Of a stretch of 64,000 nucleotides of DNA, positions 8,714 through 18,048 are shown one piece after another. Under the pieces are notes generated by a model. That model was given only the letters and a program-made list of their open reading frames with translations, ran no database searches and was not told where the DNA came from. Position numbers and translations under genes: made by a program. Origin of the DNA: Chitinophagaceae bacterium (GTDB taxonomy: Bacteria; Bacteroidota; Bacteroidia; Chitinophagales; UBA10324); contig JADJAG010000008.1 in NCBI GenBank assembly GCA_016704325.1, positions 1,054,001 to 1,118,000 on the forward strand, in the 5' to 3' direction. Each line of letters begins with the position of its first letter. The first letter of the stretch is position 1.

Positions 8714-9286
8714 GTGCTGCTACTGCTTGACAATTATGACTCTTTTACTTTTCTCCTGCGTGACTATTTGCTTCAGTTGCAGGCACCCTGTATCGTAGTA
8801 AGAAATGATGAAAAAAATATAGAAGAGATTAGTGAATTACAACCTGATGCCATCGTCATTTCCCCGGGACCTGAAACACCATCTAAAGCCGGTATACTAC
8901 TGCCATTGATTGCGCATTTTCACCAACAAATTCCGATGCTCGGCATTTGTCTTGGCCATCAGGGATTGGGCCAGTATTTTGGTGCACCACTTGTACATGC
9001 AAATCAGCCCATGCATGGAAAGACATCCATGATTTCGCATAAGGGACATCCTGTTTTTGATCAGATCAGCAATCCTTTTATTGCTATGCGATATCATTCT
9101 CTTATATTAAAAACTATGGCACCTACTCCCCTTGATGTGATTGCAACAAGTGAAAGTGGAGAAATTATGGCCATAGCTCATCCACATTTGAAACTGTGTG
9201 GGATACAATTCCATCCTGAATCGATTCTTACACCGGATGGACTTAGGCTTTTAAACAATTGGTTATGCTGGGCACAACTTAAATGA
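8714..9286 (+). CDS. Anthranilate / aminodeoxychorismate synthase component II
   Basis: A 190-residue class I glutamine amidotransferase that releases ammonia from glutamine for a chorismate-using partner (TrpE or PabB). LLLDNYDSFTFLLRDYL is the TrpG/PabA N-terminus, MLGICLGHQGLGQYFG carries the catalytic Cys79, and IQFHPESIL gives the His167/Glu169 of the triad. The start is a GTG at 8714. No trpE, pabB or other trp genes are adjacent, so whether it serves tryptophan, folate or both cannot be told; the isolated location favours a PabA-like or shared role. Confidence 0.9.
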   Translation: MLLLLDNYDSFTFLLRDYLLQLQAPCIVVRNDEKNIEEISELQPDAIVISPGPETPSKAGILLPLIAHFHQQIPMLGICLGHQGLGQYFGAPLVHANQPMHGKTSMISHKGHPVFDQISNPFIAMRYHSLILKTMAPTPLDVIATSESGEIMAIAHPHLKLCGIQFHPESILTPDGLRLLNNWLCWAQLK

Positions 9287-9364
9287 ATCCATAAAAGAGT
9301 ATGCCACGATAGCGCCAGGTTTATCTAATTCAGTTCGCTATACAGTACCTTCATTTTTGGCAGA

Positions 9365-9385
9365 TTCTGAACAGCTAATTCAGAA
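9365..9385. repeat. Small inverted repeat
   Basis: TTCTGAA (9365-9371) and TTCAGAA (9379-9385) form a 7-bp stem with a 7-base loop in the gap after the amidotransferase gene. No T-run follows, so it is not a clear terminator. Confidence 0.4.
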
Positions 9386-9472
9386 CTTATTCTAAATACT
9401 GTTTTGATATTTATGCACGTCTATTGTTAACTGCAGCATACAACCAATGTGTATATCTGTCAACAGCCTGAG

Positions 9473-9480
9473 TATTTTTG
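9473..9480 (+). promoter_or_regulatory. -7 promoter element (TATTTTTG) of the hydrolase/CBS pair
   Basis: TATTTTTG matches TAnnTTTG. It lies 43 bases before the ATG at 9523 and overlaps a possible upstream TTG start (9478), which argues for the ATG. Confidence 0.5.
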
Positions 9481-9522
9481 AATAAAAAACTTATTTTAGC
9501 AGCATTAAGCAGCGGCACCCGT

Positions 9523-10290
9523 ATGGAGATTACCATAAAACAGGATGGAAAATTCAGGTATATTGAAGAAGGCGAGGGCGAGGTGCTCCTGTTGCTTCAT
9601 GGGCTTTTTGGCGCATTGAGTAATTTCAGAGGTATACTTGAAGAGTTCCGGAAGAAATATAAAGTAGTGATTCCACTATTGCCTATCTATGAAATGCCCA
9701 TTCTCGATTCTTCTGTAACAGGTCTGGTTAGGTATGTTCGGCAGTTTGTGGAAACAAGAGGCTATGAATCAATTATCCTGTTAGGGAATTCCCTTGGAGG
9801 GCACGTTGCACAATTGTATGCTCTTGATCAGCCACAAAAAGTACGTGCCATGGTTTTGACAGGCAGTTCAGGTCTTTTTGAAGATTCATTGGGAGGAGGC
9901 TATCCGAAGCGAGGTGATTATGAGTACATACGTGACCGCACGGCCTATACTTTTCATGACCCTAAAGTTGCTACGAAAGAGTTAGTAGATGAAGTTTATG
10001 AAATCTGTAATAACCGTGGCAAAGCGATCAGGGTAATTTCTGTTGCGAAATCAGCTATGAGAGAAAACCTAAGCAGGCTGCTTCATAAAGTGAATATCCC
10101 GGTATTACTGATCTGGGGCAAGCAAGATCGAATTACTCCACCGTTTGTGGGTGAGGAATTTCATAAATTATTGAGAAATTCAGAATTGGTATTTGTAGAA
10201 AACTGTGGGCATGCACCGATGATGGAAAAACCGCAGGAATTCAATATGATACTTGATGAGTTCTTGCAAAAACTGAAAGTTGCCGCCTGA
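9523..10290 (+). CDS. Alpha/beta hydrolase
   Basis: A 255-residue alpha/beta-hydrolase. The oxyanion-hole segment is LLLLHGLFG, the nucleophile elbow is ILLGNSLGGHVAQLYA (Ser in GNSLGG), the acid is in LLIWGKQDRITPP and the histidine in VENCGHAPMMEKP, so the triad is complete. No signal peptide is visible, so it should be cytoplasmic. The substrate cannot be read from the sequence; similarity of the overall layout to small esterases and MhpC-like hydrolases is general. The stop (10288-10290) is 2 bases before the ATG of the CBS gene, so the two are likely translationally coupled. A TTG at 9478 would add 15 residues but overlaps the promoter. Confidence 0.9.
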   Translation: MEITIKQDGKFRYIEEGEGEVLLLLHGLFGALSNFRGILEEFRKKYKVVIPLLPIYEMPILDSSVTGLVRYVRQFVETRGYESIILLGNSLGGHVAQLYALDQPQKVRAMVLTGSSGLFEDSLGGGYPKRGDYEYIRDRTAYTFHDPKVATKELVDEVYEICNNRGKAIRVISVAKSAMRENLSRLLHKVNIPVLLIWGKQDRITPPFVGEEFHKLLRNSELVFVENCGHAPMMEKPQEFNMILDEFLQKLKVAA

Positions 10291-10292
10291 AT

Positions 10293-10955
10293 ATGAAAGC
10301 TGCCGAGCTCGTTTCCCATAATATATCTTCCCTTCGCACTTCAGATACTGGTTCCACTGCACTTCACCTGATGAATGTCTTTCATGTGACGCATTTGCCT
10401 ATCGTAAATGATCAGCAACTGCTTGGACTGATTTCTGAAGAAGATATTCTCAACGCGCATGGCGAAGAAGAAGCTGTTGGCAATTTACCACTTTCATTAT
10501 CCCGGCCTTTTGTTCACGATTATGAACACTTGTTTGAAGTATTGAAAGCTGCCTCCGAATACCGCCTTACTGTGATACCGGTAATTGATAAACAAGACAC
10601 TTTCCTGGGTGTTATCACCCGGGCAGATTTGCTGAATTATTTTGCTGTAAAAACAGACATCCTGGAACCGGGTGGAATTATTGTATTGGAATTGCACGTT
10701 AAAGATTACCAACTTGCAGATATTGTAAGGATCATTGAATCAAACAATGTAAAGATACTGTGCATCTTTGCCGGAACGGATTATGACACATCGCGGATGG
10801 AACTAACCATTAAAGTAAATAATGCAGAATTGCAACCAATCATTTCCGACTTAACGAGGCATAACTATACAGTAAAGGAAACTTTCCAGGAGGCAGAATA
10901 TTTTGACAACCTCAAAGAACGTTATGACTCTCTCATGAACTACCTGAATATCTGA
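10293..10955 (+). CDS. CBS-pair domain protein with C-terminal ACT-like region
   Basis: A 220-residue protein with two CBS motifs (about residues 1-55 and 70-120; LPIVNDQQLLGLISEEDIL and IPVIDKQDTFLGVITRADLL), followed by an ACT-like fold (about 128-205, GGIIVLELHVKDYQLADIVRIIESNNVKIL). CBS pairs bind adenine nucleotides and act as energy-state sensors; the partner here is not known. It directly follows the hydrolase and precedes the Omp85-like, NAD kinase and envelope genes, an order common in Bacteroidota. Confidence 0.88.
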   Translation: MKAAELVSHNISSLRTSDTGSTALHLMNVFHVTHLPIVNDQQLLGLISEEDILNAHGEEEAVGNLPLSLSRPFVHDYEHLFEVLKAASEYRLTVIPVIDKQDTFLGVITRADLLNYFAVKTDILEPGGIIVLELHVKDYQLADIVRIIESNNVKILCIFAGTDYDTSRMELTIKVNNAELQPIISDLTRHNYTVKETFQEAEYFDNLKERYDSLMNYLNI

Positions 10956-11008
10956 TTCTTCCGCAGTTACAAAATGCCTGCTACTGTTTTTGTTATACTT
11001 TCGTTACT

Positions 11009-12448
11009 ATGTCTGCGAAAAGAAGAGCTGCTGAATATACCTTACTCCTTTTTTTCCTGTTAAGTATTTTTAATGCTCAGGCTCAAACAGAAAGTTACCA
11101 ACTGGAGGATACTACTGGCAGAGGCATTGTCAGGATTGATACCATTGTGATTGATGGCAACAGGAGAACAAAGCCACAGGTTATCTTGCGGGAAATTACT
11201 TTCGCTGCGGGCGATACAATTGCCTTTGATGAGTTGATGGAAAAAATGGAAGTAAGCCGCAACCATTTGATGAACATCGGCCTGTTTAATGAAGTGATAC
11301 TGAACATAAAAAGCTGGGAAGAAGAAAGCATTATAGTTTCAGTTAGTGTAAAAGAAAGATGGTATACCTTCCCGGTCCCGGCTTTGGATTTATATGACCG
11401 CAACCTCAATGTCTGGCTGGTGGACCATAACGCCAGCCTTAACTACCTGCAATTTGGTCTAAGGTTCTACCAGCAGAATATGCGTGGTCGTGATGAAGAC
11501 CTGAAACTTGTGGCACTCTTCGGCTACTCACAATTGTACCAGGTACAATACTTTATTCCATACATCAACAAAAAACAAAACATCGGATTAAAATTCACAA
11601 CCTCTTTCGGGCGTACCCGGAACCTTACGTATGGTTTTTACAACAACAAAGACCTGATCTATGAAAACGTAGAAGCCTTTCAAAAAACAAATTTTTATAC
11701 ACTGGCTGATGTCATTTATAAGCCGGCTTTCAACTACCGGTATATATTCAGCCTGAGTTACAACGATAACCAGGTGGAGGATACTATCGCGGAATTAAAT
11801 CCCGACTACTTTCTGAATGGTGCCACAAGGCAACAATATTTTACGGCACGCGCAATTTTTGTACGCGATTTTAAAGACATCGCTTCTTACCCGCTCACCG
11901 GAAATTACCTGGAGTTATCTATGACCAAAATCGGTTTCGGATGGTTTGATAATGTGAACATCTTTTCGATGACAGGGGTCTTTGATCAGTACTTTCACTT
12001 AGGTAAAAAATGGTATGCAAGTACTCAAAATAAATTAAAGGTCTCCTTTCCCGGTGTGCAACCGTATAATCTTGAACGGGGATTGGGTTATTCAAATGAC
12101 TATGTACACGGCTATGAGTATTATGTAATTGACGGGCAAAGTTTCGGATTTACCAGGTGGGACATTAAGAATGAAATTTTTAAAATCAAGATTAAGACGC
12201 CCCCAAAAAACCCGTTTTTGAAAGGCGCGAAGATTCCCTTTTCATTGTATGGGCGTGCTTTTGTAAGTGCCGGCTATGTGAAAGATGACTATTACTATGA
12301 GAACAATCCGTTAAACAATGCCTTTCTTACCGGAGGAGGTTTGGGCCTTGACTTGACTCTTATTTATGATACCACGATACGGGTAGAATATTCCATCAAT
12401 AAACTCGGTGAGCGAGGTTTTTTCCTGCATATGAATTCTATCTTTTGA
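11009..12448 (+). CDS. Omp85/TamA-like outer membrane protein with one POTRA domain
   Basis: A 479-residue outer-membrane protein. It has a signal peptide ending AQAQ, one POTRA-like domain (about residues 40-120: IVRIDTIVIDGNRRTKPQVILREI, FDELMEKMEVSRNHLMNIGLFNEV) and then a beta-barrel rich in alternating aromatic residues that ends with a terminal phenylalanine (HMNSIF), the usual barrel-insertion signal. It belongs to the Omp85 surface-antigen superfamily but is shorter than BamA (837 residues, encoded at 15467-17980). The role may be assembly or secretion of outer-membrane components. It sits in the same cluster as bamA, uppS and ompH. Confidence 0.85.
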   Translation: MSAKRRAAEYTLLLFFLLSIFNAQAQTESYQLEDTTGRGIVRIDTIVIDGNRRTKPQVILREITFAAGDTIAFDELMEKMEVSRNHLMNIGLFNEVILNIKSWEEESIIVSVSVKERWYTFPVPALDLYDRNLNVWLVDHNASLNYLQFGLRFYQQNMRGRDEDLKLVALFGYSQLYQVQYFIPYINKKQNIGLKFTTSFGRTRNLTYGFYNNKDLIYENVEAFQKTNFYTLADVIYKPAFNYRYIFSLSYNDNQVEDTIAELNPDYFLNGATRQQYFTARAIFVRDFKDIASYPLTGNYLELSMTKIGFGWFDNVNIFSMTGVFDQYFHLGKKWYASTQNKLKVSFPGVQPYNLERGLGYSNDYVHGYEYYVIDGQSFGFTRWDIKNEIFKIKIKTPPKNPFLKGAKIPFSLYGRAFVSAGYVKDDYYYENNPLNNAFLTGGGLGLDLTLIYDTTIRVEYSINKLGERGFFLHMNSIF

Positions 12449-12607
12449 TGCTTATAGTTCTTTTCGCCGCGTCTGTTGCAATGCTATCTGGCAACACATC
12501 ATATTTTGTTGTTAAATTTGCCGGAAGAGACGTGCTGGTATTCTTAAATAATGTCTCCGCATTAATGCATCTGTTCAATACAAACTTATATTAATCCGTC
12601 ATCCTCA

Positions 12608-13486
12608 ATGAATGTTGCACTCTATTGCAGAAATATCAAACCGCATGATATACCTGTGCTTCAACATGTATTGGATTTATTAGCAGAAAATAAAATCGGT
12701 GTCTTCATTTTTAAGCCCTTTTTTGAGAGTGTTTGGGCAACCATTAAAACCCGTTCCGGCATCAGTACTTTCGAAACACATGCTGATATCCGCGACAAAG
12801 TAGAATACATGTTCACTTTGGGTGGCGACGGAACCCTGCTGGATACGGTCACCTTTGTGCGTGACTATCCAATACAGGTAATGGGAATTAATTTAGGGCG
12901 ACTGGGTTTTTTAGCCGATATCGGGAAAGAAGAAGTAAGCAATGCCATTCATGCCATAACCAAAGGTTCTTATGTAATAGATCAGCGTACCCTTTTGTCG
13001 CTGGAATCAAACACTCCTTTGTTCGGTGAAGTTAATTATGCCCTGAATGATGTGACCATTCATAAAAAGGATACCTCTTCCATGATCACCATTCATGCAT
13101 ACATCAATGGTGAATTGCTGAACTCTTACCTTGCTGATGGTTTAATTATTTCTACACCGACCGGATCAACCGGGTATTCATTGAGTTGCGGCGGGCCAAT
13201 CATTATGCCCACCTCTGAAAACTTTGTAATTACCCCTATTGCGCCACACAATCTGAATGTACGGCCGATTGTAGTCTCCGATTCCAGCGTGATCACTTTT
13301 GAAATAGAAGGCAGGTTTGAAAGTTTTTTCTGCACACTTGATTCTCGTTCAGAACCCATAAACAATGCAACACAGATCGCAGTGAAAAAAAGCCCTCATA
13401 AAATAGGGTTGATCAGATTGCCCGATCATCATTTTTTAGAAACGTTGCGGACAAAATTGATGTGGGGTGCAGATACAAGGAAGTAA
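12608..13486 (+). CDS. nadK: NAD kinase
   Basis: A 292-residue enzyme that phosphorylates NAD to NADP using ATP or polyphosphate. The diagnostic GGDGT motif is at residues 72-76 (FTLGGDGTLLDTV), followed by MGINLGRLGFLADI, YALNDVTIHK (NE/D motif) and the TPTGSTGYSLSCGGPI glycine-rich loop. Length and order of motifs are those of the usual bacterial enzyme. It lies in the Bacteroidota envelope cluster between the Omp85-like and DUF6089 genes; a repeat element has landed directly after its stop codon. Confidence 0.96.
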   Translation: MNVALYCRNIKPHDIPVLQHVLDLLAENKIGVFIFKPFFESVWATIKTRSGISTFETHADIRDKVEYMFTLGGDGTLLDTVTFVRDYPIQVMGINLGRLGFLADIGKEEVSNAIHAITKGSYVIDQRTLLSLESNTPLFGEVNYALNDVTIHKKDTSSMITIHAYINGELLNSYLADGLIISTPTGSTGYSLSCGGPIIMPTSENFVITPIAPHNLNVRPIVVSDSSVITFEIEGRFESFFCTLDSRSEPINNATQIAVKKSPHKIGLIRLPDHHFLETLRTKLMWGADTRK

Positions 13487-13499
13487 AGTGTAATAGACT

Positions 13500-13690
13500 A
13501 AAGATTCAAGATCCAAGACTTAAGACTTAAGACTTATTGAGTATTAAGTATTTGAGTAATTGAGTATAGTAGCGTAGTGATTACAGAATAGCAAGTGATC
13601 GGCTTCGCCGCAGCAATTTAACCATTTAGCCATTTAACAATTTAACCCACCAATCATTGCTTGACAAGCTAAACAATTTGTCGTACACCC
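13500..13690 (+). mobile_element. MITE-like element, copy 2 (left end lost or replaced)
   Basis: This copy begins with AAGACTT heptamers (13513-13535) joined to TTGAGTA-type units (13536-13567). It then has the conserved core (GTAGTGATTACAGAATAGCA at 13574-13593, GATCGGCTTCGCCGCAG at 13598-13614) and repeated CATTTAAC/CATTTAGC units, and ends in CAATTTGTCGTACACCC (13674-13690). The right terminal repeat is intact; no matching left repeat is found. It occupies the gap between nadK and the DUF6089 gene. Confidence 0.7.
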
Positions 13691-13818
13691 AGATTAAGTG
13701 ACTGCAGCCCGATTCAACAAAAAAACTTACTTTCGCGGTAAGAAATAATCCATTCCACACTTCGTTATCGGAACAATTTTTTGCACTGTAGTGTCAACTT
13801 AACATTTGCCTTTTCTCC

Positions 13819-14664
13819 TTGACAACGAAACACTTCCTGCTTTTAGTTTTAGTATTCCTGGCCATCAGCCTTCCTGCCCAGGCACAAAAGCATGATTTCG
13901 GGTTATGGCTAGGAGGTGCCAACTACTTCGGAGATATTAATACCGGCACTGATTTCAGATTTGTAAATCCGGCAGGAGGCGTTTTTTACCGTTATAATTT
14001 TGATGATAGAATTGCCGCCCGTTTCAACCTTAATGCAGGAAGAGTTTGGGCCGATGATGCTTATGCTAATAACTACTACCAGCAAAGCCGAAACCTGGGA
14101 TTTGCTTCCAATATTACGGAAGCCAGTGCCCAGTTTGAATTTAATTTTATGCCTTATGCCAGGGTGCCGGGAACTTCCATGAGCGCTAAGAATAAATTCT
14201 CACCCTTTGTGATGGCAGGATTTGGCGTTTTTCACTTTAATCCATTTGTCAACTACAATGGAGACAAAGTGTTACTTCAACCCGTTGGCACTGAAGGACA
14301 GGGCTTTGCGCAATATCCTGAACTTACGCGTTACAAAAGGACCAGCACAGCATGGCTCCTGGGAGGCGGTATTAAGTACAGAATCAAGCGGTTGATGGGC
14401 ATTACCTTTGAAGCTGGCGTGAGGAAGACCTCAACAGACTATCTTGATGATGTAAGTGGCGTGTATGCTGATCCGGTAGTTCTATTGTATGAAGGCGGGC
14501 CGCAGACTCAGTTTCTGGCTGATCCTTCAGTAGAAGTGGTAAGTGAACCTGTTGGCGCAACCGGCAAAATGAGGGGAGATAACCAAAAAAGTGATGATTA
14601 TTTCTTTTTTGGAATTGGTATATCCTATACATTGAATCCTTACCGTTGTCCTTTCCCCCGTTAA
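13819..14664 (+). CDS. DUF6089-like outer membrane beta-barrel protein
   Basis: A 281-residue protein with a signal peptide (LLLVLVFLAISLPAQAQ) followed by beta-barrel strands beginning HDFGLWLGGANYFGDINTG and ending FGIGISYTLNPYRCPFPR. The position between nadK and uppS, the size and the G-x-x-x-Y-x-GD start match the DUF6089 cell-surface proteins of Bacteroidota, whose function is unknown. The start is a TTG at 13819; I see no better in-frame ATG upstream of the signal peptide. TACTTTCG at 13729-13736 is a possible -7 element 83 bases upstream. Confidence 0.8.
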   Translation: MTTKHFLLLVLVFLAISLPAQAQKHDFGLWLGGANYFGDINTGTDFRFVNPAGGVFYRYNFDDRIAARFNLNAGRVWADDAYANNYYQQSRNLGFASNITEASAQFEFNFMPYARVPGTSMSAKNKFSPFVMAGFGVFHFNPFVNYNGDKVLLQPVGTEGQGFAQYPELTRYKRTSTAWLLGGGIKYRIKRLMGITFEAGVRKTSTDYLDDVSGVYADPVVLLYEGGPQTQFLADPSVEVVSEPVGATGKMRGDNQKSDDYFFFGIGISYTLNPYRCPFPR

Positions 14665-14723
14665 TAATCAACTCATCAAAAATCGTAGGTTACTTACTAA
14701 CTTGCACCCCTTTTATAGCTGAA

Positions 14724-15470
14724 ATGTCTTTGTCTGATCAAATAAATAAGAAGCGTTTGCCAACACACATTGCCATCATCATGGATGGAAATGGTCGTTG
14801 GGCACAGCTTCATGGAGAACAAAGAATCTTTGGCCATCAGAATGGCGTGTCTGCAGTAAGGGCTGCATCTGAAGCCTGCGCGGAACTTGGTGTTAAATTT
14901 CTGACACTTTATGCATTTTCAACTGAAAACTGGGCACGTCCAAAGCATGAAGTGGATGCTTTGATGGAGTTGCTGGTAGCCACCATACGCAATGAGATGC
15001 CTACCCTCATGAAAAACAACATTCAGCTCAGGGCTATAGGAGATATTCATTCATTACCGGATAAATGCCAGCTGGAACTGGTAGAAGCCATTGAAGAAAC
15101 CAAGACGAATACCGGACTTACATTAATCCTGGCGCTTAATTACAGTGCACGATGGGAATTGACTGAAGCAATGAAAAAAATCGCTGCAGATATCAGTTCT
15201 TCCTTGCTTGCACCAATTGATATTACAGAAGACCTTATTTCCTCCTACCTTGAAACCAGCGATTTTCCGGATCCGGAGCTGATGATAAGGACGAGCGGTG
15301 AACAGCGCCTGAGCAATTACCTGTTATGGCAGCTTGCCTATGCTGAATTATACTTTACGCCCGTCTTATGGCCTGATTTTGACAAAGAAGAACTTTACAA
15401 AGCAATCATTGACTTCCAGGGACGTGAACGGAGGTTTGGCAAAACGAGTGAACAAGTTAATGTGAAATGA
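14724..15470 (+). CDS. uppS: Isoprenyl transferase (undecaprenyl diphosphate synthase)
   Basis: A 248-residue cis-prenyltransferase that builds the C55 lipid carrier for peptidoglycan and O-antigen synthesis. HIAIIMDGNGRWAQ contains the catalytic Asp21. The later motifs TLYAFSTENWARP, MIRTSGEQRLSNYLLWQ and AYAELYFTPVLWPDF are the family signature. I start at the ATG at 14724; an upstream in-frame ATG at 14646 would overlap the previous gene and add an unconserved 26-residue extension. TAACTTGC at 14698-14705 is a possible promoter. The stop overlaps the bamA start by four bases. Confidence 0.95.
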   Translation: MSLSDQINKKRLPTHIAIIMDGNGRWAQLHGEQRIFGHQNGVSAVRAASEACAELGVKFLTLYAFSTENWARPKHEVDALMELLVATIRNEMPTLMKNNIQLRAIGDIHSLPDKCQLELVEAIEETKTNTGLTLILALNYSARWELTEAMKKIAADISSSLLAPIDITEDLISSYLETSDFPDPELMIRTSGEQRLSNYLLWQLAYAELYFTPVLWPDFDKEELYKAIIDFQGRERRFGKTSEQVNVK

Positions 15471-17980
15471 AACGAATACTAATATTGATTTTAGTCCCAC
15501 TTATAGGACTCCCGCAGTTGATGCAGGCGCAGGAGATTCCTGTTGCCTACGATTCCGTGGTGGTAGACTATGCCAATCCGAAACAGTATGTAATCGGAGG
15601 AGTGACTGTTACGGGAACACAATATCTCGACAAAGACATCCTGGTAGCACTTTCAGGAATTAGAAAAGGAGAAACAATAGATATTCCGGGGGCTGAGATC
15701 AGCAAGGCTGTTAAGAATCTATGGAAACAGGATCTGTTTGCCAACGTCAGGATTTATGTAGAAAGAATCGTGCAGGATACGGCATACCTCAATTATGTGC
15801 TTGATGAGCGGCCGCGACTTTCGGGATTTACTTTCAGAGGAATCAAAAAAGGTGAACAGGATGACCTTCGGGAAAAAATCCGGCTTAACAAAGGCAAGGT
15901 GCTCACGGATAATGTGCGGGTGAATACCTTGAATACGATTAAGGCATTTTATAATGAAAAAGGATTTACCCATATTAAAGTAACTATAGAAGAAAGAGTT
16001 GACTCTGCCCAACAGAACAGTATGCTGTATTATATCCTGATCAATAAAGGGAACAGGGTCAGGATTGATAATATATTCTTTGTCGATAACAAAGCGGTAA
16101 CCAGCCGGAAGTTACGTTCCCTGATGAAAAAAACGAAGGAGAATCCTGCCTGGTCTGTGTTCACCGTTTCAAAGTTTAAACCGAGTGATTATGAAGACGA
16201 CAAATCAAAAATATTAGCATACTACTCTACTAAAGGATACCGTGATGCGCATATCCGCTTTGACACTGTGTATGAGAATGAAAACAATAACCTGAATATT
16301 CAGATTTGGCTTGCTGAGGGTAACCGATATTATTTTCGGGATATCAGGTGGTCTGGCAATGCAAAATACAGTTCATCCCGTCTTGACTCTGCTTTACGGA
16401 TTAAAAAAGGAGATGTCTATGACGAATCATTTCTGCAGAAACGATTGAATGGAGATCCTAATGGAACAGATGTCGGTTCACTGTATATGGATGATGGTTA
16501 TCTTTTCTTTTCGGTTACACCGGTAGAAGTTTCCATAGAAAATGATTCGATTGACCTGGAAATAAGGGTACATGAAGGACCGCAGGCTACAATCAACCGT
16601 GTGTTTATTGAAGGCAATTCGAAAACACATGAGCATGTGATTCGAAGGGTAATCAGAACATCGCCAGGCAGCAAATTCAGCCGTGCCGATGTGATCCGTA
16701 CACAAAGGGAAATTCTTGCCACCGGCTTTTTTGATCCGGAGAAACTTGGTATTGATACGGAACCACACCCTGAGAATGGAACTGTTGACCTGACCTATAC
16801 GGTAGAAGAAAAACCAAGTGACCAGGTAGAGTTGTCTGCCGGTTGGGGTGGCTCGGGTACCGGCGTAATCGGTTCATTAGGAGTCCGGTTCAACAACTTC
16901 TCGATGCGGAACATGTTCGACACCAAAACATGGTCTCCCCTGCCTTCGGGAGATGGACAGGTATTTTCAATTCGCCTGCAATCCAATGGAAAATACTATC
17001 AGTCTTTCAATATTGGGTTTACCGAACCGTGGCTCGGTGGAAAGAAACCCAATTCATTCAACGTGGGTCTTTATAGTTCAAGATATGCAAGAGGAACCAG
17101 TAAAGACGATCCTGCATATGGTACATTGGTAACCACCGGCGGAACGGTAGGGTTAGGTAAACAGTTGCAATGGCCTGACGATTTTTTCACGCTGGTATCA
17201 GCTATTAATCTCACAAATTATTCATTGAATAATTACACCACCAATTTCTTCATCAACACCGGTAATGCCTATAGCATCAGCTTGAAGGAAACATTCGGAC
17301 GCAATTCCATGGGTCCCGATTTCACCTTTCCAAAATGGGGTTCTAACATCTGGGTGAGTCTTGCTGTAACGCCACCTTATTCCATGTTCAATGACAAAGA
17401 CTATTCAGAATTACCAATAGCGGAGAAGTACAAATGGGTCGAATTCTACAAATGGCGGTTTGGTGCGGAATGGTACAATAACGTTTTTGGGAAATTTGTT
17501 TTGAAGACTGCAGCTAAAGGTGGTTACCTTGGTTACTATGATCCTCAAATCGGGTTAACACCTTTCGAACGTTTTGATGTAGGTGGAGATGGCTTGTCGC
17601 AAAACTATTCCTTATATGGTGTGGATATCATCTCGCAACGCGGATATAACTCTGTGTATGCTTATGCAGCGCCTATCTTCAATAAATTTACTGTAGAGTT
17701 GAGGTATCCTTTTTCAACCAGCCCGAGTGCCTTTATTTACGGAACAGCGTGGGTTGAAGCAGGGAATGCCTGGTATAGTTTCGACGATTATGATCCGTTT
17801 AATTTAAAAAGGGCAGCAGGCCTTGGTTTGCGGGTGTTCCTGCCCATCTTCGGAACAGTAGGATTTGATTATGGCATTGGATTTGACAAACCAACACCAC
17901 CCATTCCACCAAGAACGCTGGGAGAATATCTTAGCGCCTATGGAGCATTCAATATCGTTTTAGGTTTTGAACCTGAATAG
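15467..17980 (+). CDS. bamA: Outer membrane protein assembly factor BamA
   Basis: An 837-residue Omp85 protein, the core of the machine that folds beta-barrels into the outer membrane. After the signal peptide there are about five POTRA domains (residues 40-470; for example IGGVTVTGTQYLDKDILVALSGI, INRVFIEGNSKTHEHVIRRVI, which is typical of POTRA5). The barrel follows (about 480-837), ending GTVGFDYGIGFD...YGAFNIVLGFEPE. The start ATG overlaps the uppS stop (ATGA), so the two are co-translated. Two OmpH/Skp chaperone genes follow, as is usual for bamA loci. Confidence 0.95.
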   Translation: MKRILILILVPLIGLPQLMQAQEIPVAYDSVVVDYANPKQYVIGGVTVTGTQYLDKDILVALSGIRKGETIDIPGAEISKAVKNLWKQDLFANVRIYVERIVQDTAYLNYVLDERPRLSGFTFRGIKKGEQDDLREKIRLNKGKVLTDNVRVNTLNTIKAFYNEKGFTHIKVTIEERVDSAQQNSMLYYILINKGNRVRIDNIFFVDNKAVTSRKLRSLMKKTKENPAWSVFTVSKFKPSDYEDDKSKILAYYSTKGYRDAHIRFDTVYENENNNLNIQIWLAEGNRYYFRDIRWSGNAKYSSSRLDSALRIKKGDVYDESFLQKRLNGDPNGTDVGSLYMDDGYLFFSVTPVEVSIENDSIDLEIRVHEGPQATINRVFIEGNSKTHEHVIRRVIRTSPGSKFSRADVIRTQREILATGFFDPEKLGIDTEPHPENGTVDLTYTVEEKPSDQVELSAGWGGSGTGVIGSLGVRFNNFSMRNMFDTKTWSPLPSGDGQVFSIRLQSNGKYYQSFNIGFTEPWLGGKKPNSFNVGLYSSRYARGTSKDDPAYGTLVTTGGTVGLGKQLQWPDDFFTLVSAINLTNYSLNNYTTNFFINTGNAYSISLKETFGRNSMGPDFTFPKWGSNIWVSLAVTPPYSMFNDKDYSELPIAEKYKWVEFYKWRFGAEWYNNVFGKFVLKTAAKGGYLGYYDPQIGLTPFERFDVGGDGLSQNYSLYGVDIISQRGYNSVYAYAAPIFNKFTVELRYPFSTSPSAFIYGTAWVEAGNAWYSFDDYDPFNLKRAAGLGLRVFLPIFGTVGFDYGIGFDKPTPPIPPRTLGEYLSAYGAFNIVLGFEPE

Positions 17981-18048
17981 TGAATTTGAAAAGTTAATTG
18001 ACGCAAGTACTGATTTAGAATAGCATTAAAAAAAACAATACTTACAAT

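Noticed and set aside
13497..13698. Left target duplication for repeat copy 2 (AGATTCAAG against AGATTAAG)
   Set aside because: The lengths differ and the left terminal repeat is missing, so the boundary cannot be placed.
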